DNA from: Nitrospinae bacterium AH_259_B05_G02_I21 | GTDB lineage: Bacteria > JADFOP01 | Length of the DNA stretch: 46,132 bases | NCBI GenBank assembly: GCA_027717595.1 | Contig: JALLOF010000013.1 | Coordinates: 1-46,132 of the forward strand | Direction: 5' to 3' | In this document: in pieces, positions 25,474 to 35,550 of the stretch | Numbering within the stretch: position 1 is the first letter of the stretch | Layout of the letters: each line of letters opens with the position of its first letter | Notes under the pieces: generated by a model | Databases searched by the model: none | Told to the model about the DNA's origin: nothing | Seen by the model: only the letters and a program-made list of their open reading frames with translations | Position numbers and translations under genes: made by a program

Positions 25474-25520
25474 TGGCGGGGCTGACGGGACTCGAACCCG
25501 CGACCTCCGGCGTGACAGGC
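25474..25520 (-). other. 3' portion of a tRNA-Asp gene (attachment-site remnant)
   Basis: On the minus strand the sequence reads CCTGTCACGCCGGAGG, CGCGGGTTCGAGTCCCG, then TCAGCCCCGCCA. This is the anticodon loop (GUC, Asp), variable region, T-arm and acceptor 3' strand with CCA of a tRNA-Asp. Upstream of the loop the match stops: no D-arm or 5' acceptor strand (GGGGCTG) is present. Integrases of this type often cut at the anticodon loop, so this is an att core rather than a working tRNA. Confidence 0.85.
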
Positions 25521-26066
25521 GGGTTCATATCAAATCCACACCAGACAATAGTCGCCCATAAGTTATTGATTTGCTTGACTATTATATTGATCTATACGTA
25601 CTAAGTTGACCGGCACGGTTGGGTCGGACCTTTACTCCCACCCCGAACATCTTTTGGCGATTTCGTCAAATCTGCAACAGGTGCAGGATCCAACGTTAGG
25701 GTATGGCGCTTCAGAGGGGTCGTGCCTCTGAGAGGACCATGGAAGGCCAAAGCCTGCTTCAAGAGTTAGTCACTCAAGCTTATTCCTGCCTAATTTCTAA
25801 TCAGAACCTTATTAGTAAAGACCGATCTTCGAACGGAGCGACGCAAGCATCCCGTACTCAGTACATTGAAAAAGTTTGAGTTGACGCCTCGCTTCTTGAG
25901 GATATGCGCTAGAGGCACGTTCCTTGCTGATGTTTTCTCACATGCACTTATCTGAAAGGAAGAAGGAAGAAGGACGTGTCCGATGACCAAGCAACGCTGC
26001 GTGCTGGCAAATTGTGACGAATCTGCTTGGGATTCCATAACATAACATCAAGCACCGGAAAGACCT
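25521..26066. other. Intergenic region right of the att remnant
   Basis: About 550 bases without a convincing gene. It holds an inverted AATAGTC/GACTATT pair near 25547-25584, possibly an integrase site, and a hairpin TCAGAGG-GGTCGTG-CCTCTGA near 25713 without a U-tract. The promoter of the ANTAR regulator is expected here. Confidence 0.4.
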
Positions 26067-26687
26067 TTGGTCGGCAATCAGAAACGAGGCAGTGGGGTAG
26101 GCAAGACGGTCCTCATCGTGGATGACGACCCTGCCATCCGTCTAGTCTTGACCAAGAGCCTGCTGACGTTGGGCTATACGGTGGTTGCGGCGGCGGAGAC
26201 CGGGGAGGAGGCTATCCAACTGGCGTTACAAGCCCGCCCGCAGATCATTCTGATGGATGCTCGGATTCCTGCACCCGATGGTCTGGAGGCATCCCGAGCC
26301 ATCAACGAACACCATCCTACCACCATCATCCTGGTGACGGCCTACAGCGATGCTGAAACTATCGAGCGAGCCAAAGAAGCAGGAATCATGGCCTTTATGA
26401 GGAAACCATTTGATATCGAGGAGCTCCAACCAACCATCGAAATAGCCCTCAAGCGGTTTGAAGACCTTCAGATGCTACGTGGAGCGGTCCGCGAACTTGA
26501 AGGGAAGCTCGAGCACAGGAAGGTTATTGAGCGGGCCAAGGGCATCCTCATGGAGCGGCGTAAAATCACCGAACAGGAAGCCTTTAACCAGATGCGACGG
26601 CTCAGCATGAGCTCCCGCCGGCCAATGCACGAGGTGGCCGAAGCAATCATCCTGGGCATCCAATGTCTGCAAGGGGATGTCCCATAG
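26067..26687 (+). CDS. ANTAR-type response regulator (AmiR/NasT-like RNA antiterminator)
   Basis: 206 residues from TTG at 26067, with CCGGAAAG just upstream; the start is uncertain by a few codons. The receiver domain (about 13-130) is complete: acidic pair VDDDP, phospho-acceptor Asp in LMDARIPAPDG, Thr in LVTAYSD, Lys in MRKPFD. The C-terminal ANTAR domain (about 150-205) shows KVIERAKGILMERRKITEQE and AFNQMRRLSM. ANTAR proteins bind paired hexaloop RNA hairpins and stop terminator formation. Such a pair lies in the leader just downstream, before urtA. The regulator is therefore predicted to act on the urea operon. No cognate sensor kinase is visible in the window. Confidence 0.92.
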   Translation: MVGNQKRGSGVGKTVLIVDDDPAIRLVLTKSLLTLGYTVVAAAETGEEAIQLALQARPQIILMDARIPAPDGLEASRAINEHHPTTIILVTAYSDAETIERAKEAGIMAFMRKPFDIEELQPTIEIALKRFEDLQMLRGAVRELEGKLEHRKVIERAKGILMERRKITEQEAFNQMRRLSMSSRRPMHEVAEAIILGIQCLQGDVP

Positions 26688-26886
26688 CAAGCACCAGATG
26701 CCCTCCTGTTATCAAGGAGTGATTAAACTTTGGGCATAATGGGCTAGACATCAGATTGCCAGTATGGGGGATTTTCTTTTCATATACGCTGTAACGTCAT
26801 GAAATACCAAGAGTTGGCCGGTTGGCACACGAAGTGGAGGGATTTGGCACGCATCTTGTTAAGTAAGGATGGTCAGTGGGTTTGGT

Positions 26887-26908
26887 GTACAACGAAGTAT
26901 CCTTTCCC
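26887..26908 (+). promoter_or_regulatory. Possible third hexaloop hairpin upstream of the pair
   Basis: TGTAC-AACGAA-GTAT with flanking GG/CC can form a stem with one bulge and a six-base loop that again has A at position 1 and G at position 4. It is weaker than the two hairpins downstream. Confidence 0.35.
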
Positions 26909-26941
26909 ACTGGTTAGGCAATTCGTCATAGTAAGCGGTTT

Positions 26942-26961
26942 AGGATACAACGGCGTATCCT
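26942..26961 (+). promoter_or_regulatory. ANTAR target hairpin P1 (hexaloop AACGGC)
   Basis: AGGATAC and GTATCCT form a perfect 7-bp stem closing the loop AACGGC. A at loop position 1 and G at position 4 are the bases recognised by ANTAR domains. It lies six bases before a second hairpin with the same loop. Confidence 0.85.
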
Positions 26962-26967
26962 TCCCCC

Positions 26968-26983
26968 AAGGCAACGGCGCCTT
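26968..26983 (+). promoter_or_regulatory. ANTAR target hairpin P2 (hexaloop AACGGC)
   Basis: AAGGC and GCCTT form a 5-bp stem closing an identical AACGGC loop. Its loop end and 3' arm supply the GGCG that starts the downstream terminator, so P2 and the terminator cannot form together. Confidence 0.85.
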
Positions 26984-27011
26984 CCTAAGGGTCTCCAGGG
27001 TCGCCTTTTTT
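26976..27011 (+). terminator. Leader terminator competing with P2
   Basis: GGCG at 26976-26979 can pair with CGCC at 27002-27005, extended imperfectly by CCTTC against AGGG, and is followed by six T at 27006-27011. The 5' arm overlaps hairpin P2, giving the standard ANTAR antitermination layout. The stem is not perfect, so its strength is uncertain. Confidence 0.7.
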
Positions 27012-27136
27012 GGTGGCCCAGACCAATGGGGGTGAGCCCCTCGGAAGCGGTCAACACCCACGACCGTGGGCCCAACGGCGGAAGAGCTCGCCTTCCCGAT
27101 GGTTCGTCAACGGTGAAAGGAGGAGGAAGAAGCGTC

Positions 27137-28477
27137 ATGTCGATCAAGAGCAACAACAGCGGGACCAGAAGTCTATCTCGACGAGATTTTTTGGCGCGGA
27201 CCGCCACGATTGGGATGGGGGCCACGGCTGCTTCGCTTCTGGGAGGGCTTTCCCTCGTGAAGCACGCGCACGCGGCAAAGAACCCCATCAAGATAGGAAT
27301 CCTTCACTCTCTCAGCGGGACCATGGCCATAAGCGAGGTCTCCCTCCGCGATGTGGTCCTTATGGCCGTCGAAGAGATCAACGCCAAGGGGGGCGTGTTG
27401 GGTCAATCCATCAAACCCGTTGTCGTCGATCCGGCCTCCAACTGGGACCTCTTTGCAGAGAAGGCGAAGTACTTCTTGCTCCAAGAAAAGGTAGCGGTGG
27501 TTTTCGGCTGCTGGACTTCTGTAAGCCGCAAGTCCGTGCTGCCCGTCTTTGAGCGGTACAACGGGCTGCTCTTCTACCCTGTGCAGTATGAGGGTGAAGA
27601 ATGTTCGCGAAATGTCTTCTACACCGGGGCTGCCCCCAACCAGCAGGCCGTCCCGGCCGTCGAATACCTTATGAGTGAAGAGGGGGGTGGATACAAGAAA
27701 TTCTACCTGCTGGGAACAGATTACGTCTATCCACGGACGACCAACAAGATCCTCCGGGCAATGCTCTTGGCCAAGGGTGTGCCGCCGAAAAATATTATGG
27801 AGGAATACACCCCATTCCACCACCAAGACTACCAGACCATCATCGGCAAGATCGCGAAATTCGCCTCCGGCGGCGATGCTGCCGTCATCAGTACCATCAA
27901 TGGCGACAGCAACGTGCCCTTCTACAAGGAGTTCGCCAATCAGGGGTTGAGGGCCGATGATGCTCCCATCATAGCATTCAGCGTTGCGGAGGATGAACTC
28001 CGCGGGATGGATACCACCGCCCTGGTGGGGCATCTCGCTGCCTGGAACTACTACCAGTCGGTGGACACCCCACAGAACAAACGGTTCGTGAAGAATTTTA
28101 AGGCGTACTGTAAACGTAACAACCTGCCTGGGGGCAATAGTCGCGTCACTGATGACCCCATTGAGGCGGCTTACTTCGGCGTGTACCTTTGGAAGCAGGC
28201 CGTCGAGAAGGCAGGCACAACTGAGGTCGATGCCGTTCGTCAAGCTGCCTATGGGCAGAAGACCCTGGCCCCTGGCGGCTGGGTGAAGCTGGACGAGAGA
28301 AACCACCACACCCACAAGCCGGTCCTCATCGGAGAGATCCTCCCCGATGGCCAGTTCCGCACCGTTTCGCGCTCCAAGGGTCTGGTGGCGCCTGAGCCGT
28401 GGAGCGAATACACCAACCCAGATAAGGGCTGCGACTGGGTTGATCATAAGGGGACGTACATAAAGACCAAAACCTGA
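27137..28477 (+). CDS. urtA: Urea ABC transporter substrate-binding protein
   Basis: 446 residues from ATG at 27137, chosen because AAAGGAGGAGG lies just upstream; the frame stays open back to 27026 without a site. A twin-arginine signal is evident (LSRRDFLARTATIGMGATAA). The mature protein shows UrtA features: KIGILHSLSGTMAISE, VFGCWTSVSRKSVLPVFE, LLFYPVQYEGEE, LGTDYVYPRTTNKI. It captures urea in the periplasm for UrtBC. The family is related to the amide sensor AmiC. It is the first gene after the ANTAR-type leader, so its transcription is probably set by antitermination. urtB follows after about 145 nt. Confidence 0.96.
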   Translation: MSIKSNNSGTRSLSRRDFLARTATIGMGATAASLLGGLSLVKHAHAAKNPIKIGILHSLSGTMAISEVSLRDVVLMAVEEINAKGGVLGQSIKPVVVDPASNWDLFAEKAKYFLLQEKVAVVFGCWTSVSRKSVLPVFERYNGLLFYPVQYEGEECSRNVFYTGAAPNQQAVPAVEYLMSEEGGGYKKFYLLGTDYVYPRTTNKILRAMLLAKGVPPKNIMEEYTPFHHQDYQTIIGKIAKFASGGDAAVISTINGDSNVPFYKEFANQGLRADDAPIIAFSVAEDELRGMDTTALVGHLAAWNYYQSVDTPQNKRFVKNFKAYCKRNNLPGGNSRVTDDPIEAAYFGVYLWKQAVEKAGTTEVDAVRQAAYGQKTLAPGGWVKLDERNHHTHKPVLIGEILPDGQFRTVSRSKGLVAPEPWSEYTNPDKGCDWVDHKGTYIKTKT

Positions 28478-28622
28478 TGATCCGTAGGCTAGCGGGAGGT
28501 CGACGGATGATTGCCCGGAGCGGAGGGGAAACACCTCCGCTCAGGGCAAACGCACTCTTGATTTTGGGCAAAGAGGCCGTGACCCAAAAAGTGGGTTGGA
28601 CGGCCTTGCCACGTTGAGAAAA

Positions 28623-30392
28623 ATGGTGGCCTTGGAGAGAATCTCTGCGCGTATGACCCTACTACCTAAGGCGCTTTTCCTTCTGGTGGTGAGCATCGGG
28701 GCCCTCTGGCCGACAGTCGCGAAAGCTTCTCAACCGCTTGGAGCGAGCTCCCTGGAACAGAGCCCGTCTGCAGAGATGGCTCGCCTCGTCGCCGATCTCT
28801 CAAGCCCTGACAAAGCTGATAGGCGCGCCGCCGTGGTGGCCCTAGGCGCGCTGGGCGACCCCCGGGTGCTTTCGGTCCTCGAGGCCCTGCGTGGAGGGAG
28901 TCTCTACGTATGGAGACAACCCTCAGGAGGTCGTGAGACGGTCATCACCCGGGACCACACCACCCGCGATGGAAAGGAGATGGTTTCCATTGTCCGAGCG
29001 GACAGTGGAGAGCCTATTCGGTCCGCCGACGGGCAGGCCCTCTACGTCGAGGCCTCGACGCTGGAAGCCATCTGGCCAGACCGCCGTTTGCGGCGCATCA
29101 TGAAACCATTGATCGATGGGCTACGAAGCCGAGTCAACCTTTTCGACCCCGATCCCGACACGCGCCGGTCCGCGGCGACGAAGCTCAGCAGGCTCGGCCG
29201 TCCCGCGCTCATCCCCCTCCTGGAAGAGGCGCTTGACAAGGAACCGACGTGGTGGGTCCGGCACACCATCGACGAAGCCATAAACCTCCTAAAGCTGTCG
29301 GATGACAATCCGTCGGTCCGGCGGGAAGCAGCAACTAGGCTCGGTGAACTGCGGGCCGAGAACTCCCTCCCCGCCCTGCAGCGCTTGGTGGAGGCATCGG
29401 TTGGCGGGGACAGTTCAACGAACGACGGTTCGGTTCGGCGGGCGGCGGTGGCTGCCATCGAGCGAATCGAGCGGTGGGGGGGGGTCACGCGTGCCGTGAG
29501 CACGCTGTTCCGTGGGCTGAGCTTAGCTTCCATTCTTCTGCTCATGGCCCTGGGCCTGGCCATCACATTCGGCCTCATGGGCGTCATCAACATGGCCCAC
29601 GGCGAGCTTATGATGTTGGGCGCATACTCGGCCTTCGTCATGCAGGGTTGGTTTCAGACCTACCTTCCCGCCAACTTGTTTGACTATTACTTCTTGCTTG
29701 CCATTCCCTTCTCCTTTCTGGTGGCGGGCGCGATGGGCCTGGTATTGGAGCGAAGTGTCATTCGATTCCTCTACGGTCGCCCCTTGGAAACCCTGCTGGT
29801 CACTTGGGGAGTGAGCCTTATCCTTCAGCAGGCCATCCGGCTAACCTTCGGAGCTGCCAATGTGGACGTCTCGGCCCCGAGTTGGCTCAGAGGCGGGCTC
29901 CAGGCCATGGTAGGTGTGCAGCTGCCCTACAACCGCCTCTTCATCATTGTCCTGGCGGTTGCAAGCCTCGTAGGGACATACCTCTTGCTCTTTCACTCCA
30001 AAGCAGGCCTGCGGGTTCGGGCCGTCACACAGAACCGGGAGATGAGCGCGTGCTTGGGAATTCCTGCCCGCAAGGTGGATACCTACACCTTCGCTCTGGG
30101 CTCGGGTCTGGCCGGCATGGCCGGCTGCGCCTTGAGCATGGTGGGTAACGTCGGACCCGACCTCGGCCAGAACTACATTGTGGATTCCTTCATGGTGGTA
30201 GTGGCAGGTGGAGTTGGCAAGCTGGCTGGCTCCCTGGCCGCGGCCTTTGGGATCGGAGGCCTGAACAAACTGCTGGAGCCGAGCTTTGGCGCGGTCTTTG
30301 GGAAAGTCTTAATTCTCGTCCTGGTGATTCTCTTCCTCCAATGGAAGCCCTCGGGGCTCTTTCCTGCCAAGGGCCGGCTGGCGGAATACTGA
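28623..30392 (+). CDS. urtB: Urea ABC transporter permease UrtB with periplasmic N-terminal extension
   Basis: About 589 residues. The start is uncertain: ATG 28623 and ATG 28653 (which would begin MTLLPKALFLLVVSIGALWP) are both possible, and the frame is open to a TTG at 28596. After a Sec-type signal the first ~270 residues form a helical HEAT-like extension (DLSSPDKADRRAAVVALGAL, later VRREAATRLGEL), known for UrtB proteins. The C-terminal ~290 residues are a LivH-type permease with about eight helices (FGLMGVINMAHGELMMLGAY). With UrtC it forms the membrane channel for urea uptake, energised by UrtD and UrtE. The gap to urtC is 18 nt. Confidence 0.94.
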   Translation: MVALERISARMTLLPKALFLLVVSIGALWPTVAKASQPLGASSLEQSPSAEMARLVADLSSPDKADRRAAVVALGALGDPRVLSVLEALRGGSLYVWRQPSGGRETVITRDHTTRDGKEMVSIVRADSGEPIRSADGQALYVEASTLEAIWPDRRLRRIMKPLIDGLRSRVNLFDPDPDTRRSAATKLSRLGRPALIPLLEEALDKEPTWWVRHTIDEAINLLKLSDDNPSVRREAATRLGELRAENSLPALQRLVEASVGGDSSTNDGSVRRAAVAAIERIERWGGVTRAVSTLFRGLSLASILLLMALGLAITFGLMGVINMAHGELMMLGAYSAFVMQGWFQTYLPANLFDYYFLLAIPFSFLVAGAMGLVLERSVIRFLYGRPLETLLVTWGVSLILQQAIRLTFGAANVDVSAPSWLRGGLQAMVGVQLPYNRLFIIVLAVASLVGTYLLLFHSKAGLRVRAVTQNREMSACLGIPARKVDTYTFALGSGLAGMAGCALSMVGNVGPDLGQNYIVDSFMVVVAGGVGKLAGSLAAAFGIGGLNKLLEPSFGAVFGKVLILVLVILFLQWKPSGLFPAKGRLAEY

Positions 30393-30410
30393 AAAGGAGG
30401 AAAGTAATTC

Positions 30411-31559
30411 GTGAAATTTCCGGCGACAGCCTCCTGGACTCGAGCAGAGAAGCTATCCTTCGGGCTTATTACCGTTTTGCTGCTGGTCGTCTTGCCCTTG
30501 CTGAACGCGCTCCCGACTGGCTCCTTCCTCCATCTGTCCGATTTTTACTTGAACCTCTTTGGCAAATTTTTGGCCTACGCCATATTAGCCCTCGGCATCG
30601 ACCTCATCTGGGGCTATACGGGTATCTTGAGCTTGGGCCAAGGTGTCTTCTTTGGCCTGGGAGCCTACGTTATGGGGATGCACCTCATGCTGGCCATAGG
30701 CAAGCGAGGCGTCTACCAAAGTACGCTGCCCGATTTCATGGTCTGGAATCAAGTGAAGGAGCTGCCCCTCTTCTGGAAGCCCTTTTATAGCTTTGGGTTC
30801 ACCATGGCAGCGATTTTCCTCGTGCCTGCCCTTTTTGCGTTGGTCTTCGGCTTTCTGGCGTTCCGCAGTCGCATCCGGGGCGTTTATTTTGCCATCATCA
30901 CCCAGGCCCTGGCCCTGGTGATGTGGCTGCTGTTCAACCGGAACGAACTCAACCTCGGAGGCACCAACGGGCTCACGGATTTCAAGGTGCTCTTGGGGTT
31001 CGACCTGCTCAGCCCGAGCACCCAGCGGGGCCTCTACATCACCACGGCGTTGTGTCTAATGGGGTCTTACCTGCTCTGCCGATGGATCACCAAGTCCCGA
31101 CTGGGTAAAGTTTTGACGGCCACGCGCGATAACGAGCACCGGGTTCGCTTCTCCGGCTACTCCCCGGCCAACTATAAACTCTTCGTCTTCGTAGTCTCAG
31201 CGGCCCTAGCTGGCTTGGCCGGAGCCCTCTACGTCCCCCAGGTTGGCATCATTACTCCTTCGCAAATCGGGGTTTTCCCGTCGATCGAAATGGTCGTCTG
31301 GGTCGCCGTCGGGGGCCGGGGAATCCTGATAGGAGCCGTGGTGGGCGCTATCGGGGTCAACTGGGCCCGGAGCTTCTTGACCACCGCCTACCCCGATCTG
31401 TGGCTTATCTTCCTTGGTGCTCTGTTCATCGGGGTCGTACTCTTCATCCCTGACGGCATCATAGGATATCTACGAAATCTTCTTCTCCGTCGGCGCGCCG
31501 CCTCCGCGTCGGCGGACGAGGAAGCCCCCCTTGGCCCTGAGGGTCGTCAACATGCATGA
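30411..31559 (+). CDS. urtC: Urea ABC transporter permease UrtC
   Basis: 382 residues from GTG at 30411, preceded by AAAGGAGGAAAG. A LivM-type permease with eight to ten hydrophobic helices. Diagnostic parts are IDLIWGYTGILSLGQGVFFG near residue 65 and VAVGGRGILIGAVVGAIGVN near 305. It pairs with UrtB in the inner membrane. Its stop overlaps the start of urtD (ATGCATGA), indicating coupled translation. Confidence 0.95.
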   Translation: MKFPATASWTRAEKLSFGLITVLLLVVLPLLNALPTGSFLHLSDFYLNLFGKFLAYAILALGIDLIWGYTGILSLGQGVFFGLGAYVMGMHLMLAIGKRGVYQSTLPDFMVWNQVKELPLFWKPFYSFGFTMAAIFLVPALFALVFGFLAFRSRIRGVYFAIITQALALVMWLLFNRNELNLGGTNGLTDFKVLLGFDLLSPSTQRGLYITTALCLMGSYLLCRWITKSRLGKVLTATRDNEHRVRFSGYSPANYKLFVFVVSAALAGLAGALYVPQVGIITPSQIGVFPSIEMVVWVAVGGRGILIGAVVGAIGVNWARSFLTTAYPDLWLIFLGALFIGVVLFIPDGIIGYLRNLLLRRRAASASADEEAPLGPEGRQHA

Positions 31560-32313
31560 ACCCATTGTGCGAGTCGAAAACGTTACCGTGAGCTTCGACG
31601 GTTTTAAAGCCCTTCAGGGGATGAATTTCTCTATGGACCCGGGAGAGCTACGGGTAGTGATCGGCCCCAACGGGGCCGGCAAGACCACCCTCCTCGATGT
31701 CATCACCGGCAAGGTGAAGCCTGTAGAAGGCCGGGTCCTCTTCAAGGGGTCCGAAATCAACGGCCTTCGGGTAAATCAAATTGCCAACCTTGGGGTAGGG
31801 CGCAAATTCCAAACCCCTGGGGTGTATACGAACTTCACTGCCTTCGAGAACCTGGAGCTCTCATATCAGACGAAACGGGGAGTTTTCTCGACGCTCTTCA
31901 ACCCCTTGAGCTCGTCCGACGTTGAGCAGATTTACGCCATTCTGGAGGTCATTGGGCTAGCTCATAAAACCCACCAGAAGGCTGGTCTTCTCTCCCACGG
32001 CGAGAAACAGTGGTTGGAGATCGGGATGGTCATCGTCCAGGACCCGGACCTGCTACTCATCGACGAGCCCGTCGCCGGCATGACAGAAGGGGAGCGGGAA
32101 AAAACCGTGCGGTTGCTTCAGTCCATCGCCACCGACCAGTCAATACTCGTAATTGAGCACGACATGAGCTTCGTCCGTGAGATTGCCAAGAAGGTGACGG
32201 TGCTCCACGAGGGGATGATCCTGTGCGAAGGCCCAATGGAAAAAATTCAGAGCGACTCTCGGGTGATTGAGCTCTACCTGGGACGGGGAGGTGAGGGCCA
32301 TGCTTCGCATTGA
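31552..32313 (+). CDS. urtD: Urea ABC transporter ATP-binding protein UrtD
   Basis: 253 residues from ATG at 31552, overlapping the end of urtC; a TTG at 31531 is an alternative without a better site. LivG-type ATPase: Walker A GPNGAGKTTLLDV, a signature region LLSHGEKQWLEIGMVI, Walker B LLLIDEPVAGMT and H-loop LVIEHDMSFV. It drives urea import with UrtE. It overlaps urtE by 14 bases. Confidence 0.95.
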   Translation: MHEPIVRVENVTVSFDGFKALQGMNFSMDPGELRVVIGPNGAGKTTLLDVITGKVKPVEGRVLFKGSEINGLRVNQIANLGVGRKFQTPGVYTNFTAFENLELSYQTKRGVFSTLFNPLSSSDVEQIYAILEVIGLAHKTHQKAGLLSHGEKQWLEIGMVIVQDPDLLLIDEPVAGMTEGEREKTVRLLQSIATDQSILVIEHDMSFVREIAKKVTVLHEGMILCEGPMEKIQSDSRVIELYLGRGGEGHASH

Positions 32314-32995
32314 GATGCTCAACGTATATTACGGCGAGAGTCATATCCTACGCGATGTGAACCTGCACATCCCCACAGGGCAGGTGGTTTGTCTCATGGG
32401 GCGAAACGGAGTGGGCAAGACGACGCTCTTGAAGAGCATTGCCGGCCTGCTTAGGCCGAAGCGGGGAAAGATCCACTTCGCAGAGGAAAATATCACTAGG
32501 CGGCCGCCTTCTCAGCGGGCGGCGCGCGGGATGGGCTACGTGCCACAGGGGCGGGAAATCTTTCCAAATCTTACGGTCCAAGAAAACCTTCAACTCGGCC
32601 TGGAGGCGCTACGAGGAAAAGGCCATACTGTTCCTCAAGACGTCTTCGAGCTCTTCCCGGCGTTACAGTCCATGTTATCCAGGCAGGGGGGAAACCTGAG
32701 CGGGGGTGAACAGCAGCAGTTGGCTATCGCCCGGGCCTTGGTGGCGCGCCCCAAGCTGCTGCTGCTCGATGAGCCCACCGAGGGGATTCAACCGTCGATC
32801 ATTCTGCAGATCGAAAACGCCATCCGCAGCCTCAAAGAGCAGCGGACGGTCTCCATTCTCTTAGTGGAGCAGTACCTGGCGTTTGCCTGGCGACTGGCCG
32901 ACTCATACTACGTGATGGAACGAGGCTCAATCGTATCTGAGGGTTCCACAGAGAAGATTGACGAGGAAATCGTAAAGAAGCACCTTACAGTGTAG
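32300..32995 (+). CDS. urtE: Urea ABC transporter ATP-binding protein UrtE
   Basis: 231 residues from ATG at 32300, which has GGAGGTGA upstream; an in-frame TTG at 32267 is rejected. LivF-type ATPase: Walker [14 protein letters not shown], signature [13 protein letters not shown], Walker [13 protein letters not shown]-loop [10 protein letters not shown]. It completes the five-gene urea transporter. About 95 bases with two purine-rich stretches separate it from ureA, so the transporter and urease genes are likely one unit. Confidence 0.95.
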   Translation: MLRIEMLNVYYGESHILRDVNLHIPTGQVVCLMGRNGVGKTTLLKSIAGLLRPKRGKIHFAEENITRRPPSQRAARGMGYVPQGREIFPNLTVQENLQLGLEALRGKGHTVPQDVFELFPALQSMLSRQGGNLSGGEQQQLAIARALVARPKLLLLDEPTEGIQPSIILQIENAIRSLKEQRTVSILLVEQYLAFAWRLADSYYVMERGSIVSEGSTEKIDEEIVKKHLTV

Positions 32996-33092
32996 CGCAT
33001 GCAGGGCAGGGAGATGGGGACCTCGGGCGGCAGGGCGGCAAAGGAGGATCCCAGCCCTGAGGTCTCACCGTCAGGAAAGGAGGGAAGATAGT

Positions 33093-33395
33093 ATGCATCT
33101 CACTCCACGGGAGCAAGAAAAGCTATTAGTATACATGGCGGCGGAGTTGGCCAAGGCTCGACGACAAAGGGGCCTTAAGCTAAACTATCCTGAAGCGGTC
33201 GCGGTCATTTCATCCGCCATGGTGGAGGGTGCCCGCGATGGACGTTCCGTTGTCGAGTTGATGCAAGCAGGGACTACAATCTTATCCCGCGATGACGTCA
33301 TGGATGGAGTGGCCGAGATGATTGAAGAGGTCCAAGTCGAGGCCACCTTTCCCGACGGCACGAAGCTGGTTACCGTTCATGAACCCATAAAATAG
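33093..33395 (+). CDS. ureA: Urease gamma subunit
   Basis: 100 residues, the normal size for UreA. It starts [20 protein letters not shown] and contains [20 protein letters not shown] and [20 protein letters not shown], all conserved. ATG at 33093 follows AAAGGAGGGAAG. With UreB and UreC it forms the cytoplasmic nickel enzyme that splits urea to ammonia and carbamate. ureB follows after 14 nt. Confidence 0.97.
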   Translation: MHLTPREQEKLLVYMAAELAKARRQRGLKLNYPEAVAVISSAMVEGARDGRSVVELMQAGTTILSRDDVMDGVAEMIEEVQVEATFPDGTKLVTVHEPIK

Positions 33396-33409
33396 GAGGG
33401 AGTCTTGCG

Positions 33410-33805
33410 ATGTCCGGCTCATCGTCTCTTACCCCCCTGGTCCCTGGAGAGATCATTCCCGCCGATGGCGACATTGTCGTTAACCAGGGACGCAGGACGG
33501 AGGAACTTCTAGTGGCCAACACGGGGGACCGGCCTGTCCAGATAGGCGCCCACTTCCACTTCTTCGAGGCAAACAAGGCTCTTAGGTTCGATAGAGAGAA
33601 GGCTTTCGGTATGCGCTTGGATATCCCATCGGGAACCAGCACTCGTTTCGAGCCGGGGGAAGAGCGCATGGTGCCCCTGGTGGAGCTCGCAGGCATGAGG
33701 AAGATTTACGGTTTGAACAGCCTGACTGACGGCGAAGTCAGGGAGGCCTCTGTTCGTGACCGCGCCTTGTCGCGGGCACGAGAACAGGGTTACAAGGGGG
33801 CATAA
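33410..33805 (+). CDS. ureB: Urease beta subunit
   Basis: 131 residues. Conserved stretches: [31 protein letters not shown]-type segment (here [18 protein letters not shown]), [20 protein letters not shown]. It is structural and packs against UreC. ATG at 33410 has AGGAGGG upstream. The stop lies one base before the ureC ATG. Confidence 0.97.
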   Translation: MSGSSSLTPLVPGEIIPADGDIVVNQGRRTEELLVANTGDRPVQIGAHFHFFEANKALRFDREKAFGMRLDIPSGTSTRFEPGEERMVPLVELAGMRKIYGLNSLTDGEVREASVRDRALSRAREQGYKGA

Positions 33806-33806
33806 T

Positions 33807-35525
<1,719 letters not shown>

Positions 35526-35550
35526 AGGCCGATCCAGCTGAAGGAGAAAA

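Larger units (their letters stand above)
15950..25525. mobile_element. Integrative element with recombinases, sliding clamp, ArdC-like protein and primase-helicase
   Basis: Two divergent gene blocks face away from a central AT-palindrome region. The leftward block holds a small HTH protein, ArdC-like protein, DnaN clamp and minimal tyrosine recombinase. The rightward block holds hypotheticals, decayed HTH genes, primase-helicase, an excisionase-like protein and an integrase. A 3' tRNA-Asp fragment follows the integrase. No capsid, portal, relaxase or type IV secretion gene is present, so it is neither a complete phage nor a self-transmissible ICE; a satellite or mobilisable island is likelier. 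The boundaries are approximate; only the right edge has a physical marker. Confidence 0.7.

Noticed and set aside
25474-25560. Complete tRNA-Asp gene
   Set aside because: The D-arm and 5' acceptor strand are missing upstream of the anticodon loop, so only the 3' portion is present.
26799-27035. 78-codon frame over the ANTAR leader
   Set aside because: It covers the hexaloop hairpins and terminator; no ribosome site or protein-like pattern.
27173-28534. 453-codon minus-strand open frame opposite urtA
   Set aside because: Shadow frame; the plus strand is an unmistakable UrtA.
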